From assembly GCF_900110695.1 (NCBI RefSeq), contig NZ_FOEH01000001.1, positions 186,001 through 250,000 on the forward strand: DNA of 64,000 bases, in the 5' to 3' direction. Of this stretch, positions 32,395-42,046 are shown piece after piece. How positions within the stretch are numbered: position 1 is the first letter of the stretch; every line of letters begins with the position of its first letter. This DNA comes from Virgibacillus subterraneus (GTDB taxonomy: Bacteria; Bacillota; Bacilli; Bacillales; Amphibacillaceae). The translations under genes and the position numbers were made by a program. The notes under the pieces are model-generated. The model had not been told where the DNA came from and did no database searches. It saw only the letters and a program-made list of their open reading frames with translations.

Positions 32395-33633
32395 TTAATT
32401 CGTGGTTGATTCCTCATTACTACGTTCGGCTTCCGTTTTATTAATAACAGATGTACCGACTAAGTCACCGGTGACATTTAGTGCTGTAGCGCCCATGCCA
32501 ACAAGAACGTCTATTGCAGTCAGTAATCCCACTGCTTCCATTGGCAGTCCTAACTGTGCAAACACGGTAGCAATCATAATAATTCCAGCACCTGGTACAC
32601 CTGCTGTACCAACGGATGCTAATGTACCGATTAATACAACTTGAAGCATGTCAGCAATACTCAGTGGATCACCAATAATATTGGCGGCAAATGCTGCAGA
32701 TACAGCTATGCGTATTGCAGCCCCATCCATGTTAATAGTGGCTCCTAATGGCAAGCTAAATCCATATAGGCTCTTGGTTAGCTTCAGGTTCTTCGCAGCA
32801 TCAAGCGTTAATGGTAATGTACCTGAACTGCTTTGCGTCACAAAGGCGGTAATCATAGGTGTACGTGCCTGTGTGAAGAATTCTTTTAGGTTTACTTTTG
32901 ATAAAATCATAAAGATTATATAAAAAACAATCTGAACAATTAACGCAATATAGAGGACAACAATCATGTTACCTAACTCTAATAGTGTATTTAAACCTTG
33001 GTTACCAACGATCTCTGCAACTATAGCGAAGATCCCGATTGGGACGTATTGAATAATGACCTTCATAATATTCAATGTAGCTTCATTCAGCCCGTTAACT
33101 ACTTTATACACACTTTCCCCAAGTTCTGCATGCTCTTTGGATGACCTTAAAGCAGATATAGCAATTCCAAACGCGATTGCAGTGAAAATAATACCGAGCA
33201 GATTTAGGTTACTAAACGCTGTTATAATATTCTCAGGAACAATATTTAGGATAACACTTGTGACACCCGGGTTATCAGGAACCTCAAATTCTTCATTTGT
33301 ATCTAGTGTCATCCCAGTCCCGGGATCGAGAATACTTGCAACAGATATTCCAACAGTAATTGCCAATGCGGATGTTAACAGGTAATACAGAAATACCTTT
33401 CCACCCATACGCCCTAGATTAGCCAGCCTGGTTTGATTTACTCCGACGATTAACGTAAATAAAATGAGTGGTACGATAACGAATTTAAGTAATCGAATTA
33501 GTAAATCTCCAAAAGGAGCTAAGACAGCTGCTTCCTTGCCAAATAATAAACCGACAATAACGCCAAGAATAAGTGCGACAGTAATTTTTAGGATAAGTGA
33601 AGCATTGATATAGCCTTTCCATATTGTATTCAT
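32395..33633 (-). CDS. Dicarboxylate/amino acid:cation symporter (SDF/DAACS family)
   Basis: A 412-residue sodium- or proton-coupled carrier with the GltPh fold. The HP1 serine-rich loop TQSSSGTLPLTLDAAKNL, the TM7 motif GATINMDGAAI and the HP2 region GTAGVPGAGIIM are all present. Substrates in the family are glutamate, aspartate, C4-dicarboxylates or cystine; NMDGA in place of NMDGT, together with ALNVTGDLVGTSVI, does not decide which. AAAGGAGGG precedes the ATG. Monocistronic with a terminator; a GCAGTTAAGAAAG repeat lies just upstream. Confidence 0.95.
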   Translation of the reverse strand: MNTIWKGYINASLILKITVALILGVIVGLLFGKEAAVLAPFGDLLIRLLKFVIVPLILFTLIVGVNQTRLANLGRMGGKVFLYYLLTSALAITVGISVASILDPGTGMTLDTNEEFEVPDNPGVTSVILNIVPENIITAFSNLNLLGIIFTAIAFGIAISALRSSKEHAELGESVYKVVNGLNEATLNIMKVIIQYVPIGIFAIVAEIVGNQGLNTLLELGNMIVVLYIALIVQIVFYIIFMILSKVNLKEFFTQARTPMITAFVTQSSSGTLPLTLDAAKNLKLTKSLYGFSLPLGATINMDGAAIRIAVSAAFAANIIGDPLSIADMLQVVLIGTLASVGTAGVPGAGIIMIATVFAQLGLPMEAVGLLTAIDVLVGMGATALNVTGDLVGTSVINKTEAERSNEESTTN

Positions 33634-33663
33634 AAAATGCCCTCCTTTAAAGCAGGTTTCTTT

Positions 33664-33751
33664 TGGCAGTTAAGAAAGTATAACTACTTTCTTACTGCAT
33701 AAGTGCAACTATGGTATTCACCAAAAAGCATGGCGAATGCCAAGTTTTCTA
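33664..33751. repeat. GCAGTTAAGAAAG double-hairpin repeat, full copy
   Basis: GGCAGTTAAGAAAGTATAAC, then TACTTTCTTACTGCATAAGT and a second hairpin GGCGAATGCC, ending AAGTTTTCTAA. Upstream of the symporter gene. Confidence 0.8.
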
Positions 33752-33852
33752 AATAAAGTATTATTCCTATAAAATTTATCGGAATTTATTTTAACATACA
33801 GCACTCACATAATACTGTCAAAGTCCATGCTTAAGTAGGAAGGGCTAAAGAA

Positions 33853-33889
33853 ATGAGGATCAGAGAAGAATTGACTTCTTAGATCCTCG
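33853..33889 (-). terminator. Hairpin 3' of the CAP lipoprotein gene
   Basis: GAGGATC pairs with GATCCTC, and the inner AGAAG pairs with CTTCT, directly after the stop codon on the minus strand. The T-tract is weak, so a stabilising role is also possible. Confidence 0.5.
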
Positions 33890-33903
33890 TTAAAATGTTA
33901 TCG

Positions 33904-34683
33904 TTATTTTTGGATGAACATCTGTGACCAGTAATCGCCACTTTCCGTATGACCTACTCCAATATGTGTGAAGCTTTCATTCAATATATTTTCACGGTGC
34001 CCTTGACTGTTCATCCAGGCATCGACAACCTGTTGAGGTGACTGCTGCCCACGAGCGATGTTTTCACCAGCTGATTGATAAGAAACACCTGCATTCTTCA
34101 TCATATCGAAAGGGGATCCATATGTTGGACTGTTGTGTGAAAAATAACCATTAGATTGCATGTCCCGAGCTTTATTTCTGGCTACGTTGCTTAGTTTTTT
34201 GTGTGCCTTTAACGGGGAGAGCCCTTGATTACTTCTTTCCTGATTTGTTAACTTGATGACATTTGACGTAAACTCATTTTGCCCTTGTTGTGGCTGTGTT
34301 TGGTTTGCCTCATCTTCTGTCTGCTGGTCTTGCTCTTGTTGCGTTTGTCCTTCTTGTCCTTGATTTCGCTGTTGCTGATCTCGTCTAAGTTGCCCTTGAT
34401 CCTGTCGATCTAATCCTTGTCGACTCTGTTCACGCTGGTTCCAATTTTTATCATCTTCTCCTAAACCAAACATGTCGATATTGAAATTACCCTGGTTCTG
34501 CTGATTTTCTATTTGGTCTGTCTGAAGGTCTCCACTGGATTCATCTGTCTTGGTAAAAGAGATAGCATCTTCTTCACTCGGATCGTTATTTGAAGCATCT
34601 TCATTATTATTGGTAGTGTTACATGCAGCCAGTAATAAGAAGAGTATACTTATTAATACTACGAAAAGTTTATTAAATTTCAT
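33904..34683 (-). CDS. CAP-domain (YkwD-like) lipoprotein
   Basis: A 259-residue lipoprotein. The signal ends in the lipobox LLAAC (Cys about 21), and residues about 60-135 are a Gln/Asn/Arg-rich low-complexity linker with runs such as QQEQDQQTEDEANQTQPQQG. The C-terminal CAP/SCP domain has the conserved LTNQERSNQGLSPL, SHNSPTYGSPFDMM, SAGENIARG and WMNSQGHRENIL. CAP proteins of spore formers are secreted or spore-associated, and their biochemical role is largely unknown. AAAGGAGG precedes the ATG. Confidence 0.92.
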   Translation of the reverse strand: MKFNKLFVVLISILFLLLAACNTTNNNEDASNNDPSEEDAISFTKTDESSGDLQTDQIENQQNQGNFNIDMFGLGEDDKNWNQREQSRQGLDRQDQGQLRRDQQQRNQGQEGQTQQEQDQQTEDEANQTQPQQGQNEFTSNVIKLTNQERSNQGLSPLKAHKKLSNVARNKARDMQSNGYFSHNSPTYGSPFDMMKNAGVSYQSAGENIARGQQSPQQVVDAWMNSQGHRENILNESFTHIGVGHTESGDYWSQMFIQK

Positions 34684-34992
34684 GTTATAAGCCTCCTTTG
34701 CTCATTGTCTTTATTAATTTGTGCTTTTATTTAATAAATATATATGGGAAATTAAAGCAAATGGAGGACTTTTAATGTCTAGTTCCGTTTGTTAGGCAGT
34801 TTATCGGCAGGATCGCCTCGGCCTTGTTGTTTCTTGTTGTGTGTCTATCCTTTTTCTTGGCAGTTAAGAAAGTATAAATACTTTCTTACTGCATAAGTGC
34901 AACTAAGGCTTATCTACATTAAGGCTTGGCGTAAGCCAAGTTTTCTAAGTTTCATTAAACTTTTTCACAAAATTATGTGTGTCATCCATCTA
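34684..34992. other. Interval with a full GCAGTTAAGAAAG repeat
   Basis: Apart from the repeat at 34858-34948, this holds only AT-rich upstream sequence of the CAP gene. Confidence 0.55.
34858..34948. repeat. GCAGTTAAGAAAG double-hairpin repeat, full copy
   Basis: GGCAGTTAAGAAAGTATAAA, then TACTTTCTTACTGCATAAGT, CTTGGCGTAAGCCAAG and TTTTCTAA; almost identical to the copy at 7503. Confidence 0.8.
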
Positions 34993-35181
34993 TTATCCTC
35001 CTAACTTTTCGTTAAGTTGTGCAAGCTGGGCGTCAAATTCATTTTCCGTGTCATTCAGAGCGAAAACCCGAGCTGTTTCATTCTGATCACTAACATGCTG
35101 AATGTAGACTTGTTTTCCGTTATAGGTAACGTTTTTCATATCTGCTGATTGGGCTATTTCTTCGGCTCGTTGTCTGTTCAT
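34993..35181 (-). CDS. sspH: H-type small acid-soluble spore protein
   Basis: A 62-residue protein with the SspH pattern: MNRQRAEEIAQSADMKNVTY at the N-terminus, then KQVYIQHVSDQNETARVFAL. H-type SASPs are minor proteins of the spore core made under sigma-G control late in sporulation. GAAAGGAG precedes the ATG. It is 18 bp behind a second, diverged SspH copy on the same strand. Confidence 0.93.
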   Translation of the reverse strand: MNRQRAEEIAQSADMKNVTYNGKQVYIQHVSDQNETARVFALNDTENEFDAQLAQLNEKLGG

Positions 35182-35199
35182 TGTTCACTTACTCCTTTC

Positions 35200-35385
35200 T
35201 TATGGGCCATCTTCAAATAAGCCTTCTAAGTCAACTTGTTGTTCATGATCCATTTCATCAAGCGGGAAGACAGTTGCTGTTTCGCTATCTTCGTTTATTC
35301 CTTGTATATAGACCGGTATCCCATGGTATTTTACGTTTATCATTGCAAATGAATCAATAATTTCCTGTGCCCGATTACTGTCCAT
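35200..35385 (-). CDS. sspH: H-type small acid-soluble spore protein, second copy
   Basis: A 61-residue paralogue of its neighbour: MDSNRAQEIIDSFAMINVKY, then GIPVYIQGINEDSETATVFP. It shares the NRAQEI..S..M..V.Y..V.VYIQ framework but differs at about half of the positions, so the duplication is old. Probably cotranscribed with the downstream copy in the forespore. GAAAGGAG before the ATG. Confidence 0.92.
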   Translation of the reverse strand: MDSNRAQEIIDSFAMINVKYHGIPVYIQGINEDSETATVFPLDEMDHEQQVDLEGLFEDGP

Positions 35386-35546
35386 GATAGTTCTCCTTTC
35401 TGAATTGCTTAATCTTATTTTTTGCTTTGGGAAAGGGAATATACGAGGATGAAATAACCATTTTTAAGTTTGTATTTGCATTTGTTTTGACGTAAAATTT
35501 AATCTGGATTTAAAATGTTTCAGCGTTCGGACATGGAGGTGCAGCT

Positions 35547-36818
35547 TTGTTAGGCAAATTTTTTCAAAAATTTTATTATGGCTGGTTTATTGTTTTTATT
35601 GGCGGGCTGGGAATCTTTTTTTCAGGGCCTGGTCAAACATATTCCATCTCATTATTTATTGACCAGTACATAAATGATTTTGGCTGGTCTCGAACGGAGG
35701 TGTCCGGCTTATACTCATCAGCGACACTTGTCGCTGGGTTAACAATGATGTTTGTTGGTCGGTTTATTGATCGATTTGGCCAGCGGTTCATGATGGTAAC
35801 AGTTGGGATTGTCTTTGCGGTGGCTTGTTTCTTCAACAGTGCAGTTACGAACATGTTTATGCTTGCGATTGGTTTCTTTTTAGTGAGACTGTTGGGTCAA
35901 GGCACAATGTCACTTATTCCCAATACCCTTGTGGCTCAATGGTTTGTTAAAAAGAGAGGTCGGGCATTCAGTTTTATGACGATGGGCAGTTTCATTAGTG
36001 CGATGCTGCTGCCAATTATTAATTCCTGGCTCATTCAAACATGGGATTGGCAGTTTGCGTGGAGATTCTGGGGAGTGTCGTTGCTTGTCATATTTGTTCC
36101 AATTGCTCTGTTTGGGGTCCGCAATCGCCCAGAAGTAATGGGACTGGAACCGGACGGGACAAATGAGGCCGATGACGAGAACTCAGAACCAGTTATCGGA
36201 ACAACTCTACCTGAATCGGAAAAAGATTGGACATTAAAAGAAGCGATGCGTACTTGGGCTTTTTGGGGCATTCTGGTTAGTGTCAGCATTCCATCAATGA
36301 TAAATACAGGCATTACGTTTCACATTATTTCCATCTTTGATTCGAATGGCCTTTCTCCAGGTGTTGCTGCAATGGTGTTAAGTTTAATGGCTATTGTTGG
36401 CCTTCCGATGTCGCTAGTTTCAGGATTTATCACCGAAAAAATACAGACGAATTATTTGTTAGCAAGTGTCTTTGTAATCGAAATGATCTTTATGTTAATG
36501 CTTTTAATCACAAATAGTTTGCTAATGGCGATTTTATTTGGTGCAATTTGGGGTATAGCAAATGGTATTGAGCGGATTGGAATGAATGTTGTCTGGCCTG
36601 ATTTTTTTGGCAGGAAGTATATCGGCAGCATAAATGGTGTTGGGATGACAATGGTTGTACTTGGGTCATCTTTAGGCCCACTGCCGTTTGGTGCTGGATT
36701 TGATTTGTTTCATAACTATACACCTGTTTTGCTTGCTTCACTGACCTTTCCATTAATTGGACTAATTTGTGCAATAACAGCAAGAAAGCCTCAGAAAGAC
36801 AAGTTAAAAGCGGTGTAA
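35547..36818 (+). CDS. MFS transporter (monocarboxylate/OFA-like)
   Basis: A 423-residue major facilitator protein with twelve predicted helices and a charged central loop (about 200-225). The MFS signature between helices 2 and 3 is GRFIDRFGQRFMMV; the opening YYGWFIVFIGGLGIFFSGPG resembles the monocarboxylate/oxalate-formate antiporter groups. The substrate is unknown. TTG start with GGAGGT six bases upstream. A methyltransferase gene follows after 44 bp on the same strand, possibly in the same transcript. Confidence 0.9.
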   Translation: MLGKFFQKFYYGWFIVFIGGLGIFFSGPGQTYSISLFIDQYINDFGWSRTEVSGLYSSATLVAGLTMMFVGRFIDRFGQRFMMVTVGIVFAVACFFNSAVTNMFMLAIGFFLVRLLGQGTMSLIPNTLVAQWFVKKRGRAFSFMTMGSFISAMLLPIINSWLIQTWDWQFAWRFWGVSLLVIFVPIALFGVRNRPEVMGLEPDGTNEADDENSEPVIGTTLPESEKDWTLKEAMRTWAFWGILVSVSIPSMINTGITFHIISIFDSNGLSPGVAAMVLSLMAIVGLPMSLVSGFITEKIQTNYLLASVFVIEMIFMLMLLITNSLLMAILFGAIWGIANGIERIGMNVVWPDFFGRKYIGSINGVGMTMVVLGSSLGPLPFGAGFDLFHNYTPVLLASLTFPLIGLICAITARKPQKDKLKAV

Positions 36819-36862
36819 AAAGTAGGATATGTTAAAATAAGTGTATAAAATTTAATTAAGCG

Positions 36863-37489
36863 GTGAATATGATGTTAAAGGATACTGGAGAACGCGTTAT
36901 TCCCGAAAAGATGAAAATAACTAACGAGTTGTTAATTGAACATGTGGCAAGATATCATTTTGCCAGTGATTTTGTTCATGGACGTGTACTGGACTTTGCA
37001 AGTGGCGCTGGTTATGGAACGCATATCATCGCAAAGAAATGTAAGGATAAAGTAAGTGAAGTTGTGGGAGTCGATATTGATACTGAAGCAGTGAAATACG
37101 CACAGGGTACTTTTTATCATCCGTTATCCACTTTTATAGAAGGTGATGTGACAGATTCAACAGTACCAGACAAATTGGGGCAATTTGACTGTGTTCTCAG
37201 CTTTGAAACTATTGAACATGTAGAAGAAGAAAGCCAATTTTTAGCTAATATTTACGAAATGCTAAGGCCAGGGGGCACACTTATCTTATCAACCCCTTTT
37301 GGTGAAGGGCGTGGTGTTGCATGTGGTTCACCATTTCACATCCATCAGTTGAGGATTGATGAGTTTAGAAATTTGTTTCCGGAGTATACAACCAAGGAAT
37401 TCTATTTTCAAAAAGGTGCGTTAATCAAGCCGGCAGACTTTGAAGCAGCAGAGAAATTACCGCTTGGGTTAGTTATTTGCAGAAAATAA
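36863..37489 (+). CDS. Class I SAM-dependent methyltransferase
   Basis: A protein of about 205-208 residues with a Rossmann methyltransferase core: motif I VLDFASGAGYGTHII (about 43-57), motif II EVVGVDIDTEAVKYA, motif III FIEGDVTD and motif IV QFDCVLSFETIEHVEE. The N-terminal GERVIPEKM is common in Bacillus methyltransferases of unknown substrate. Three possible starts (GTG 36863, ATG 36869, ATG 36872) share one weak ribosome site. A strong terminator follows. Confidence 0.88.
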   Translation: MNMMLKDTGERVIPEKMKITNELLIEHVARYHFASDFVHGRVLDFASGAGYGTHIIAKKCKDKVSEVVGVDIDTEAVKYAQGTFYHPLSTFIEGDVTDSTVPDKLGQFDCVLSFETIEHVEEESQFLANIYEMLRPGGTLILSTPFGEGRGVACGSPFHIHQLRIDEFRNLFPEYTTKEFYFQKGALIKPADFEAAEKLPLGLVICRK

Positions 37490-37508
37490 GAAAAAATTGG
37501 TATTCGTT

Positions 37509-37553
37509 AAAGGGGTTCTATGAAAGCGTATTTTGCTTTCTTAGAACCCTTTA
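37509..37553 (+). terminator. Terminator after the methyltransferase gene
   Basis: AAAGGGGTTCTA (37509-37520) pairs with TAGAACCCTTT (37542-37552), with an inner GAAAG/CTTTC stem. Confidence 0.8.
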
Positions 37554-37600
37554 TAATCTGGAGTGCAAACATTAATAGCAAGCGCCGTAACTGCTAATAA

Positions 37601-37633
37601 AAGCCTACCTTTAGGAAGACTAAAGGTAGGCTT
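37601..37633 (-). terminator. Terminator of the InhA gene
   Basis: AAGCCTACCTTTA (37601-37613) pairs perfectly with TAAAGGTAGGCTT (37621-37633), ten bases after the stop codon of the minus-strand gene. The T-tract is short. Confidence 0.7.
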
Positions 37634-37642
37634 AAAGTTTGT

Positions 37643-40030
37643 TTACTTAGAGATTAGTACCTGACCAACAGTACCATCATCACTTTGACCAGTTACACGG
37701 AATTTCAAACCGTATTCTGGAACATTACGTCCAGCGTCTACAAGACCTGGATTACTCCAGTCAGCACTGTCATCGAATAATGGTGTACGTTTCGTGTAGT
37801 TGTCTGTCATCGTAACACCTAGTAGGTCAGTGTAATCTAAGAACATTTTACTGCTTTTATCCAGGCTGAATGCCGCATCGTTTAATTGATAACGGGAAGC
37901 TCCAACTGCTCCATCGCTCCAGTAAGTAGCATGCTGGTCAGCATCAACAACACCAAGGAATCCATCACCTGGGTGAGTGCCAGTCCAGTTGTTGTCGTAT
38001 GACTCATCGACATACCATACAAGTAGTCCTTGATCATAGCTCATTAAGCTAGCCCCACGGCGGATGTTTGCTAAACCTTCATCCACACCGTTGTGTGATC
38101 TCCACTCAAGCAAGTAATAATGATCTGTTTTATACTTACCATCATGCTTAACGAATCCGTTTAATTCAAATTTAGGTTCTGCTTCAGCACCGTCAGATAA
38201 TACTTCACTTCCGTCTGCTGTCACTGTTACATTATCAGCAAAGAATCCATCAAGGTTTGTAGCCCAGTCTGACATGGAACGGAATTGAAGCTGAATTTCC
38301 TGTCCGGCATACTGGCTTATATCGATTGTTTCATGAACCCAACCGTCACTTGAACCAGTGTAACCAGGAAGATTTGCTTCAATTGCAGGATATCCACCTT
38401 CAGCTAGTGTTGAACTAGTTCGTTCACTTGATAGTGATTCCCAGGTTTCGCCACCATCTGTTGAAACCTGAACCATTGCATAATCCCAATCCTGCTCAAT
38501 GTTATACCAAGCATCGAAATCGAGTGTTGCATTTGTTGCCCCTGTTAAGTCAACAGTTGTTGTCATATTGTGGTCAACTTCATTACCTTTGCCACCATAA
38601 TATTCAAACTCACCTTCTGCAGGTGTGTTCAACACATTTAATTTTTTTGGCAGGTCGACGCGAACTGTATCATTGTTGGTACCTTTTGTTACAGCCTCAT
38701 CTAGAAGGGCACTAGTACCTTCGGATGTGACTTCGTCTGAATGAAGTGTAGATCCGCTTAACCAGTTGCCACCATGATTAGCTTGCAGCATTTCTTTTGC
38801 AAAAGGGCTCATTCCAGGAGGTTCTGTTCCAGGTACATCTCCAGCCCAGCTGCCGCTTGCCATAAGTGACCAATATGCTACAGCTTCCCCAGCTCCACTG
38901 TATACAGTGTCATACTCATCAGGTAGACCTAAGTCATGTCCATATTCGTGAGCAAATACACCAGCAGCGCCATCTTCCGGTTCGATTGTATAATCATAAG
39001 CCCCTAGCAGACCGCCGAAACGATCACTATCAGATGTGGCACCAGGAACTGCAGTTAACTGCCCAAGGTTCCAGCGGTGAGACCAGATTGCGTCGCCACC
39101 AAGTGAGCCGCCACCAGCTTCTTCACCAACACCAGCATGGATAACCATTAAATGGTCAATAATTCCGTCTGGCTCAGCTTTTACTCCATCACCATCATAA
39201 TCAGCGCGATCCCAAACATCGTATTCGCTTAAATCAATGCTTTCATCCTGAGCTGCTTTTGTAAGTGCTTCATAAACTAACTCACGAGGGCGAGCATCAC
39301 TGCCATCAGGAGCTGGAACGTTTCCGCCATAGTAAGCAGCAGGGTTTTCAGCTGTATACCAGCCAGCTACATTACCTTCAACAGTATAACTTCCACCAGA
39401 TTGTTGTTCATAATATTGCTTCATAGAGGTGAAATTTTCGCCATTAGGGCCTTCATATCCGTCATCACCAAAAATCATGTCCTGGAAATGCTGGGTTGGA
39501 TAATTCTCATACCACATATCCGTTTCCTCTGGTGTGATCGAGCTTTTTTCATAATCAGGAAAGTCAATTGCAAGTACTAGAACTTTGTCTTTACGAACTT
39601 CCCCGTTATAGCTCTCCTCTTCAACAGAGTCAACCTCACCCTGTTTAGCTTGTCCTAGTTTGTTACCTTCTCCATTTTTTAGAGGATTGTTGTTATTATT
39701 CTTTGAATCTTTCATATTCGTATCAAGGCCATTTGGCAGATCATCTTTAGTCTTATTAGCACCTTTTGCTTTACTCTTTAAGTATTTTTGCAGTGCCTTT
39801 TGAGCCTCTGCAGGTGATGCATCTTTAGCAATGGTTCCATTTTCTTTTAGCATCTTGATTAACTTCTCATCATTAGCCATTCCTGGATCAAAGGATGATC
39901 CTTGTGATGATTGAACTTTAGTAGATAGATTAGATCCGGTTTCGTTTGTAGAGATTGTATCAGCACTTACTGCACTAAAACCTAGTGAAAGTGCTAACGT
40001 TGTCGAAAGAATTAGTCCCTTCTTCTTCAT
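37643..40030 (-). CDS. inhA: Immune inhibitor A-type M6 metalloprotease
   Basis: A 795-residue secreted zinc protease. A signal peptide (MKKKGLILSTTLALSLGFSA) is followed by a propeptide with ALQKYLKSKAKG and an Asn/Lys-rich linker. The catalytic domain carries the zinc motif HEYGH at 361-365 with LGLPDEYD after it. The C-terminal beta-sandwich (LDFDAWYNIEQDWDYAMVQV) and DGLLVWYVDESYDNNW-like segments are those of the InhA family. Such enzymes degrade host antimicrobial peptides or environmental protein. AGGAGG precedes the ATG. It is monocistronic, flanked by a terminator. Confidence 0.95.
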   Translation of the reverse strand: MKKKGLILSTTLALSLGFSAVSADTISTNETGSNLSTKVQSSQGSSFDPGMANDEKLIKMLKENGTIAKDASPAEAQKALQKYLKSKAKGANKTKDDLPNGLDTNMKDSKNNNNNPLKNGEGNKLGQAKQGEVDSVEEESYNGEVRKDKVLVLAIDFPDYEKSSITPEETDMWYENYPTQHFQDMIFGDDGYEGPNGENFTSMKQYYEQQSGGSYTVEGNVAGWYTAENPAAYYGGNVPAPDGSDARPRELVYEALTKAAQDESIDLSEYDVWDRADYDGDGVKAEPDGIIDHLMVIHAGVGEEAGGGSLGGDAIWSHRWNLGQLTAVPGATSDSDRFGGLLGAYDYTIEPEDGAAGVFAHEYGHDLGLPDEYDTVYSGAGEAVAYWSLMASGSWAGDVPGTEPPGMSPFAKEMLQANHGGNWLSGSTLHSDEVTSEGTSALLDEAVTKGTNNDTVRVDLPKKLNVLNTPAEGEFEYYGGKGNEVDHNMTTTVDLTGATNATLDFDAWYNIEQDWDYAMVQVSTDGGETWESLSSERTSSTLAEGGYPAIEANLPGYTGSSDGWVHETIDISQYAGQEIQLQFRSMSDWATNLDGFFADNVTVTADGSEVLSDGAEAEPKFELNGFVKHDGKYKTDHYYLLEWRSHNGVDEGLANIRRGASLMSYDQGLLVWYVDESYDNNWTGTHPGDGFLGVVDADQHATYWSDGAVGASRYQLNDAAFSLDKSSKMFLDYTDLLGVTMTDNYTKRTPLFDDSADWSNPGLVDAGRNVPEYGLKFRVTGQSDDGTVGQVLISK

Positions 40031-40335
40031 ACGATGAATTGCCTCCTAAGTATTGTAGTGATTTTTTATAAATTTATTAATCAAGACCTCCTTCCAAATC
40101 TATTGAAATAGTAAAAAAATTGTAAGAGTAATTTAATAGTATATTCATAATTGAATATTGTAAATATTATAAACAGATTATGACAAATAAGGGGTTATAA
40201 GACCTAATTCTGACGTAGGTAATAAGGGTTAATTTTGTGTAATGTAATGGGTTTAAAGTCATGCTTTAGAACATTGACTTTTCAAAAGAAAAATAATGTT
40301 AGAGATAATATAGTGTCGAGAGGAAGATATATATA
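40031..40335. other. AT-rich divergent promoter region
   Basis: Upstream region shared by the minus-strand InhA gene and the plus-strand flavoprotein gene. TTGACT (40274-40279) is visible, but no well-spaced -10 box; nothing else is recognisable. Confidence 0.4.
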
Positions 40336-41991
40336 GTGGGATATGATGTAATAGTAGTTGGGGCTGGTCTTGCTGGTTTGGTGGCTACTGCAGAGATAGC
40401 TGACGCTGGCAAAAAAGTGCTGTTGCTGGATCAGGAACCTGAAGCTTCGTTTGGAGGGCAGGCTTGGTGGTCGTTTGGTGGTTTGTTTTTGGTTGATTCG
40501 CCAGAACAGCGCCGAATGGGAGTAAAGGACTCCAAAGAACTTGCTTGGCAGGATTGGCTTGGTACAGCAGGATTTGATAGAGAAGATGATGAAGACTATT
40601 GGGGGAGAAAATGGGGTGAAGCTTATATGGACTTCGCAGCTGGTGAAAAGCGTGCATGGCTTCGTGAAATGGGTGTAAAGTTCTTTCCGGTAGTTGGCTG
40701 GGCTGAACGTGGTGGATATGATGCTGAAGGGCATGGTAATTCGGTGCCACGCTTTCATATTGTATGGGGAACAGGTCCTGGAATTGTTGCTCCTTTTGAA
40801 CGACGCGTTCGCGAACACATGAAAAATGGCCTGGTCGAGTACATGCCACGCCATCGTGTGGATAACCTTGTTACGAGTAATGGTGCTATTGTTGGCGCAG
40901 GAGGGGCTGTTCTCGCTCCGAGTTCTGCCGGGCGAGGTGAGGAAAGTTCACGTGAAATTATTGATGACTTTGAATATAGTGCAAGGGCAGTGCTTGTTAC
41001 CAGTGGTGGAATAGGTGCCAACTTCGATTTGGTTCGAAAAAATTGGCCAGATCGGCTAGGCAAACCACCTGAAAATATGATTTCCGGTGTCCCAAAGCAT
41101 GTTGATGGGCGGATGCTTTCTATTACAGAAGAAGCTGGTGGCAGAGTTGTTAATCGCGATCGCATGTGGCACTATACGGAAGGGATAAAAAATTGGAACC
41201 CTGTATGGAATAAACACGGGATACGCATTCTGCCTGGGCCATCGTCACTATGGCTGGATGCAACCGGAAAAAGATTGCCAGCACCAAATTTTCCAGGTTT
41301 CGATACACTCGGGACCTTGGATACGATTCAAAAAACAGGTTACAGCTATTCCTGGTTTATTCTGACACAGAAAATAATTGAACGTGAATTTGCCCTATCA
41401 GGTTCAGAACAAAACCCTGATTTAACGGGGAAAAGCATTAAAAAAGTATTGAGCAGAGTATTGCCTGGTCCAACCTCTCCGGTGAAGGCATTTATGGACA
41501 AGGGTGAGGACTTCGTTGTTGCTGATAATATTGATAATTTAGTAGTTGGCATGAACAAACTGACAGGTGATAAGCTTTTGGATATCGAGGACATTAAACG
41601 GCAGGTTGAAGCACGTGACCGTGAAATGGACAATAAATTCACGAAAGATTTACAGATAACAGCTATACGTGGGGCACGTAAATACTTAGGTGATAAATTA
41701 ATCCGAGTTGCTTCTCCCCACAAATTATTGGATAAGAAAAACGGACCACTAATTGCAGTTCGGTTGAATATCCTTAGTCGTAAAACATTGGGTGGTCTGC
41801 AGACTAATTTGTCTGGTCAAGTTTTAAGTGAAACAGTTGAGGCAATTCCTGGCCTATACGCTGCAGGCGAGGTTGCTGGATTTGGTGGTGGCGGATTACA
41901 CGGCTACCGCGCACTTGAGGGGACCTTCTTAGGTGGATGTTTATTCACTGGACGGGAAGCAGGCCGAGCGATAGCAAAAGAATTAAAATAA
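40336..41991 (+). CDS. FAD-binding dehydrogenase (fumarate reductase/ketosteroid dehydrogenase-like)
   Basis: A 551-residue flavoprotein. The ADP-binding fold starts DVIVVGAGLAGLVATAEIAD (4-23), and the C-terminal GLYAAGEVAGFGGGGLHGYR followed by GCLFTGREAGR is the FAD/catalytic closing segment of the succinate dehydrogenase flavoprotein superfamily. The FGGQAWWSFGG motif near residue 40 is typical of the FAD-binding dehydrogenase subgroup. The electron acceptor and substrate are unknown. GTG start with GAGGAAG upstream. Shares a terminator with the convergent YhhN gene. Confidence 0.9.
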   Translation: MGYDVIVVGAGLAGLVATAEIADAGKKVLLLDQEPEASFGGQAWWSFGGLFLVDSPEQRRMGVKDSKELAWQDWLGTAGFDREDDEDYWGRKWGEAYMDFAAGEKRAWLREMGVKFFPVVGWAERGGYDAEGHGNSVPRFHIVWGTGPGIVAPFERRVREHMKNGLVEYMPRHRVDNLVTSNGAIVGAGGAVLAPSSAGRGEESSREIIDDFEYSARAVLVTSGGIGANFDLVRKNWPDRLGKPPENMISGVPKHVDGRMLSITEEAGGRVVNRDRMWHYTEGIKNWNPVWNKHGIRILPGPSSLWLDATGKRLPAPNFPGFDTLGTLDTIQKTGYSYSWFILTQKIIEREFALSGSEQNPDLTGKSIKKVLSRVLPGPTSPVKAFMDKGEDFVVADNIDNLVVGMNKLTGDKLLDIEDIKRQVEARDREMDNKFTKDLQITAIRGARKYLGDKLIRVASPHKLLDKKNGPLIAVRLNILSRKTLGGLQTNLSGQVLSETVEAIPGLYAAGEVAGFGGGGLHGYRALEGTFLGGCLFTGREAGRAIAKELK

Positions 41992-41997
41992 AAAAGG

Positions 41998-42046
41998 ACT
42001 GACTTATATGGCGTAGTTATTAACGCCATTTATAAGTCAGTTTTTA
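41998..42046. terminator. Shared bidirectional terminator
   Basis: ACTGACTTATA (41998-42008) pairs with TATAAGTCAGT (42031-42041), inner TGGCG/CGCCA. The stop codon of the minus-strand gene lies inside the stem, so both convergent genes use the same hairpin. Confidence 0.85.

Noticed and set aside
37643-40030. Several 90-95-codon plus-strand frames opposite the InhA gene
   Set aside because: They mirror the coding strand of a strongly supported gene and have no ribosome sites.
40336-40854. Long minus-strand frames opposite the flavoprotein gene
   Set aside because: Shadow frames of a well-supported FAD dehydrogenase.
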